From assembly GCA_902465495.1 (NCBI GenBank), contig CABQND010000025.1, positions 1 through 31,233 of the forward strand: DNA of 31,233 nt, read 5' to 3'. How positions within the stretch are numbered: the stretch's first letter is position 1; each line of letters starts with the position of its first letter. The translations under genes and the position numbers were made by a program. Shown here in pieces: positions 29,358-31,233 of this stretch. Below the pieces are notes generated by a model. The model made no database searches. It was not told the DNA's origin and worked only from the letters and a program-made list of their open reading frames with translations. The stretch comes from an uncultured Eubacteriales bacterium (GTDB lineage: Bacteria > Bacillota > Clostridia > Christensenellales > Borkfalkiaceae).

Positions 29358-30593
29358 ATGAGAATAACAAGGATTGAAGCAACTAACTATAAGAGTTTTA
29401 AAAATTTACAAACAGAATTTGATGATTTTACTTTAATTGTAGGAGCGAACGCTTCAGGAAAATCAAATCTTATGAGCATTTTTAAATTTATTAAAGACAT
29501 AATGCTCGAAGGCTTAGATGATGCCGTGGCTTTGCAAGGGGGGATAGATTATTTATCAAATGCAAATTCCCCCAAGGGGACACCCATAAGAATAAGTTTC
29601 GATTTGGATTTTAATAATGAACATTGGTTTATGCGAAAAGATGCGGTATCAGTTAAGCCTTGTTCTTTTTCGTATCAGTTTGAAATCACTCCTCATTTGA
29701 GAGGAAAAAAGTACAATATTACTTATGACGAATTGAAAATAGTTTTTGAGAATTACAAAAGAGAAAAAATAGAAGGAAAAAGAAAATATGAAATGATCAG
29801 TTTGAATGAGAAACAAACTTGTGTGATTACAAAGAAATCTGCTAACTCCAAGTACGAAATTAACGGGGATATATTTAGAGATATAGAATTTCTTTTAGAT
29901 GATCTTTATACAGCCAAGAATGAAATATTGTTATATAGGCTTTCCTATTTTCTTCCTCCTCTTTTTTCTGAAGAGAATCTAATTAAAGTGTATGATTTTG
30001 ATCCCCAAAAATTAAAACAATCATGTATGATTTCAACAAGAAAAGTCTTAGAATCAGACGGGGCTAATTTGGCGTCAGTACTACAATCTGTTTTAAGTTC
30101 AAAAGAGGATTATCATAAATTTATTAGACTTCTCAACAATGCTCTTCCATTTATAAAAAAGATTGATGTTGAAAGAAATTATGATCAATCCTATGCTTAT
30201 AAAATTGGAGAAAAATACAGTCGAAAAATTTTTTATTCGAATTATTTATCTGATGGTACCGTTAGCATTATTGCGATAATTGTTGCACTGTATTTTCAAA
30301 ATCAATCGGACATTGTTATAATTGAAGAGCCAGAAAGAAATATTCATCCCAAATTATTAGGGGCAATTGTGCAGATGGCAAAAGATGTAACTACTCAAAA
30401 ACAAGTTATTTTTACAACTCATAATCCTGAAATCTTAAACAATTCAAACCTTGGTTCAATAAGATTTATTCATAGAGATAGTGAGGGATACTCAATTGTT
30501 ACAAAGCCAGCAGATAGTCAAAAAGTTGAAGCATTTATAAAGAATGAACTTGGGATAAGTGAATTGTTTATGCAAAACCTTTTAGGAGAATAA
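29358..30593 (+). CDS. ABC/OLD-type AAA ATPase, defence-like
   Basis: 411 residues. The ATP site is complete: GANASGKSN (29-37, Walker A), a YLSDGT signature (about 300), IVIIEEPERNIHP (Walker B) and TTHNPEIL (switch His). MRITRIEATNYKSFKN is the typical RecF/OLD-like N terminus. The middle (about 110-260) is helical and probably coiled coil. Such ATPases are the sensor or clamp subunit of several two-gene anti-phage systems (PARIS AriA, AbiL, Septu). The start at 29358 is preferred because GAGGACTTTT precedes it; an ATG at 29346 is upstream of that site. The gene is much more AT-rich than the core genes. 208 bases of AT-rich DNA without a gene separate it from the restriction enzyme. Confidence 0.8.
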   Translation: MRITRIEATNYKSFKNLQTEFDDFTLIVGANASGKSNLMSIFKFIKDIMLEGLDDAVALQGGIDYLSNANSPKGTPIRISFDLDFNNEHWFMRKDAVSVKPCSFSYQFEITPHLRGKKYNITYDELKIVFENYKREKIEGKRKYEMISLNEKQTCVITKKSANSKYEINGDIFRDIEFLLDDLYTAKNEILLYRLSYFLPPLFSEENLIKVYDFDPQKLKQSCMISTRKVLESDGANLASVLQSVLSSKEDYHKFIRLLNNALPFIKKIDVERNYDQSYAYKIGEKYSRKIFYSNYLSDGTVSIIAIIVALYFQNQSDIVIIEEPERNIHPKLLGAIVQMAKDVTTQKQVIFTTHNPEILNNSNLGSIRFIHRDSEGYSIVTKPADSQKVEAFIKNELGISELFMQNLLGE

Positions 30594-30594
30594 T

Positions 30595-31101
30595 ATGTTA
30601 CATTGTTTTATTGAAGGACAAGATGATGAAACATTTTTTAAACATATACTATTACAGTCAGACGAGGTTGATTTTTATCAATTTTCACAAAAGACAGTAA
30701 TGCAGGTGAACAGATATTTAAAAACCTTAAAACAAATTGGTGACCCATATCTTTTTTTTGCGGATAGTGATGGCAATTCTCCTGATATAAAAAAAAATAA
30801 GCTTACTCAAAAATATTCTGAACTTGACATTGGCAACGTATATGTGGTTCAATATGAAATAGAAAGTTGGCTTTTGGCAGGGACCAATAAAGAATTTGGA
30901 GTTCGCCATAAATTTAAAGAATACTACCGAAACACGAATTTAGTCACCAAAGAAATGTTTTTGACGTGTACGTCAATGTGTGTTGAAACAAAACTAACAT
31001 TGATGCTTGAAATGCTTTCAGAATATGATTATTTTTTAGCAACGGAACGGAATGATACGTTTGAAAAATTTTTTCGATTTAATCAATCTTTATGTCGTTA
31101 A
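30595..31101 (+). CDS. TOPRIM-domain protein, partner of the ATPase
   Basis: 168 residues. MLHCFIEGQDDETFF places the TOPRIM Glu at residue 7, and FFADSDG gives the Asp-x-Asp pair (57/59). YEIESWLLAG (about 87-96) adds the acidic segment often seen in DUF4276/DUF4435-type nucleases. TOPRIM partners of ABC-type ATPases act as nucleases, for example AriB of PARIS. It starts one base after the ATPase stop, with AGGAG inside the ATPase end, so the two are translated together. It is short for AriB-like proteins (about 300), so it is either a minimal form or truncated; the window continues 132 bases without another open frame. Confidence 0.72.
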   Translation: MLHCFIEGQDDETFFKHILLQSDEVDFYQFSQKTVMQVNRYLKTLKQIGDPYLFFADSDGNSPDIKKNKLTQKYSELDIGNVYVVQYEIESWLLAGTNKEFGVRHKFKEYYRNTNLVTKEMFLTCTSMCVETKLTLMLEMLSEYDYFLATERNDTFEKFFRFNQSLCR

Positions 31102-31233
31102 TTAATCAATAAAAGAATACAAAAATTTGGTTGTAAGTAAAAAATAGATATTAAAATTAGTCTAGGTATGGGCACTAAACCAAATATATTTAGTTTTTAA
31201 ATAGCATATAATATATTAAATTTTTTTGTGAAA

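Larger units (their letters stand above)
19240..31233. mobile_element. Integrated mobilisable element at tRNA-Gln (left end; right end outside the window)
   Basis: A tyrosine recombinase lies immediately downstream of a complete tRNA gene and points back at it, followed by a MobV-type relaxase, an element-type sigma/HTH protein, XRE regulators, restriction-modification genes and further defence-like genes. That is the layout of an integrative mobilisable element or genomic island. I found no second copy of the tRNA-Gln 3' end up to 31233, so attR is beyond the window. The final 132 bases (31102-31233) are very AT-rich and hold no gene I can support. Confidence 0.75.

Noticed and set aside
31102..31233. 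Right attachment site or further gene at the window end
   Set aside because: No copy of the tRNA-Gln 3' end is present; only AT-rich sequence with a weak ATTTGGTT/AACCAAAT pair is seen.
1..31233. CRISPR array, rRNA genes or transposase genes
   Set aside because: No regularly spaced repeats, rRNA-like sequence or transposase motifs were found.

Overview
The window looks like a piece of a Bacillota (Clostridia-type) chromosome. Support comes from an AddAB recombinase rather than RecBCD, strong AAGGAGG-type ribosome binding sites, sigma-A promoters that are often exact consensus, type II lipoproteins, a purine-type riboswitch and the tRNA genes. I cannot name a genus. Positions 1-19239 read as core chromosome of moderate GC. 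Positions 19240-31233 read as an integrated mobile element that enters at a tRNA-Gln gene; its right end lies beyond the window.

Core part, left to right: addA (start only) and addB on the minus strand; an unassigned lipoprotein; cysS and aroK (minus) with mutY divergent from aroK; a minus-strand operon of three exported proteins (a LamG-like lipoprotein, a 1145-residue protein mixing InlB-type B-repeats with LamG-like modules, and a secreted LamG-metallophosphoesterase) facing a divergent ArsR-type regulator with a candidate operator between them; a purine-type riboswitch with unusual loops in front of a COG2509-type FAD-dependent oxidoreductase; tRNA-Arg(ACG); a non-coding AT-rich block with four perfect and two near-perfect DnaA boxes; then a DUF1858 redox protein, a sirtuin and a YhcH-family protein; and tRNA-Gln(CTG).

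Element part: a tyrosine recombinase next to the tRNA; a MobV/Pre-type relaxase that lacks the usual nucleophile histidine, bracketed by two copies of a hairpin that may be oriT-like; a small gene apparently broken by a frameshift; a two-gene module resembling a BECR/DUF6883-type toxin with a small overlapping partner; a sigma/HTH protein typical of integrative elements; a divergent SLOG protein and XRE repressor sharing a 40-base imperfect inverted repeat; then a defence block. The block holds an XRE controller-like protein, a Vsr-like endonuclease without zinc ligands, a C5-cytosine methyltransferase and an HpaII-family restriction enzyme in overlapping order, followed by a very AT-rich ATPase-TOPRIM gene pair resembling two-gene anti-phage systems such as PARIS or AbiL. 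The step in base composition at about 29.3 kb suggests this last pair arrived separately.

The most promising leads are the ATPase-TOPRIM pair, the toxin-partner pair, the variant riboswitch, the DnaA-box cluster and the exported LamG/InlB operon with its regulator. Family assignments come from motifs read by eye; no database search was run.
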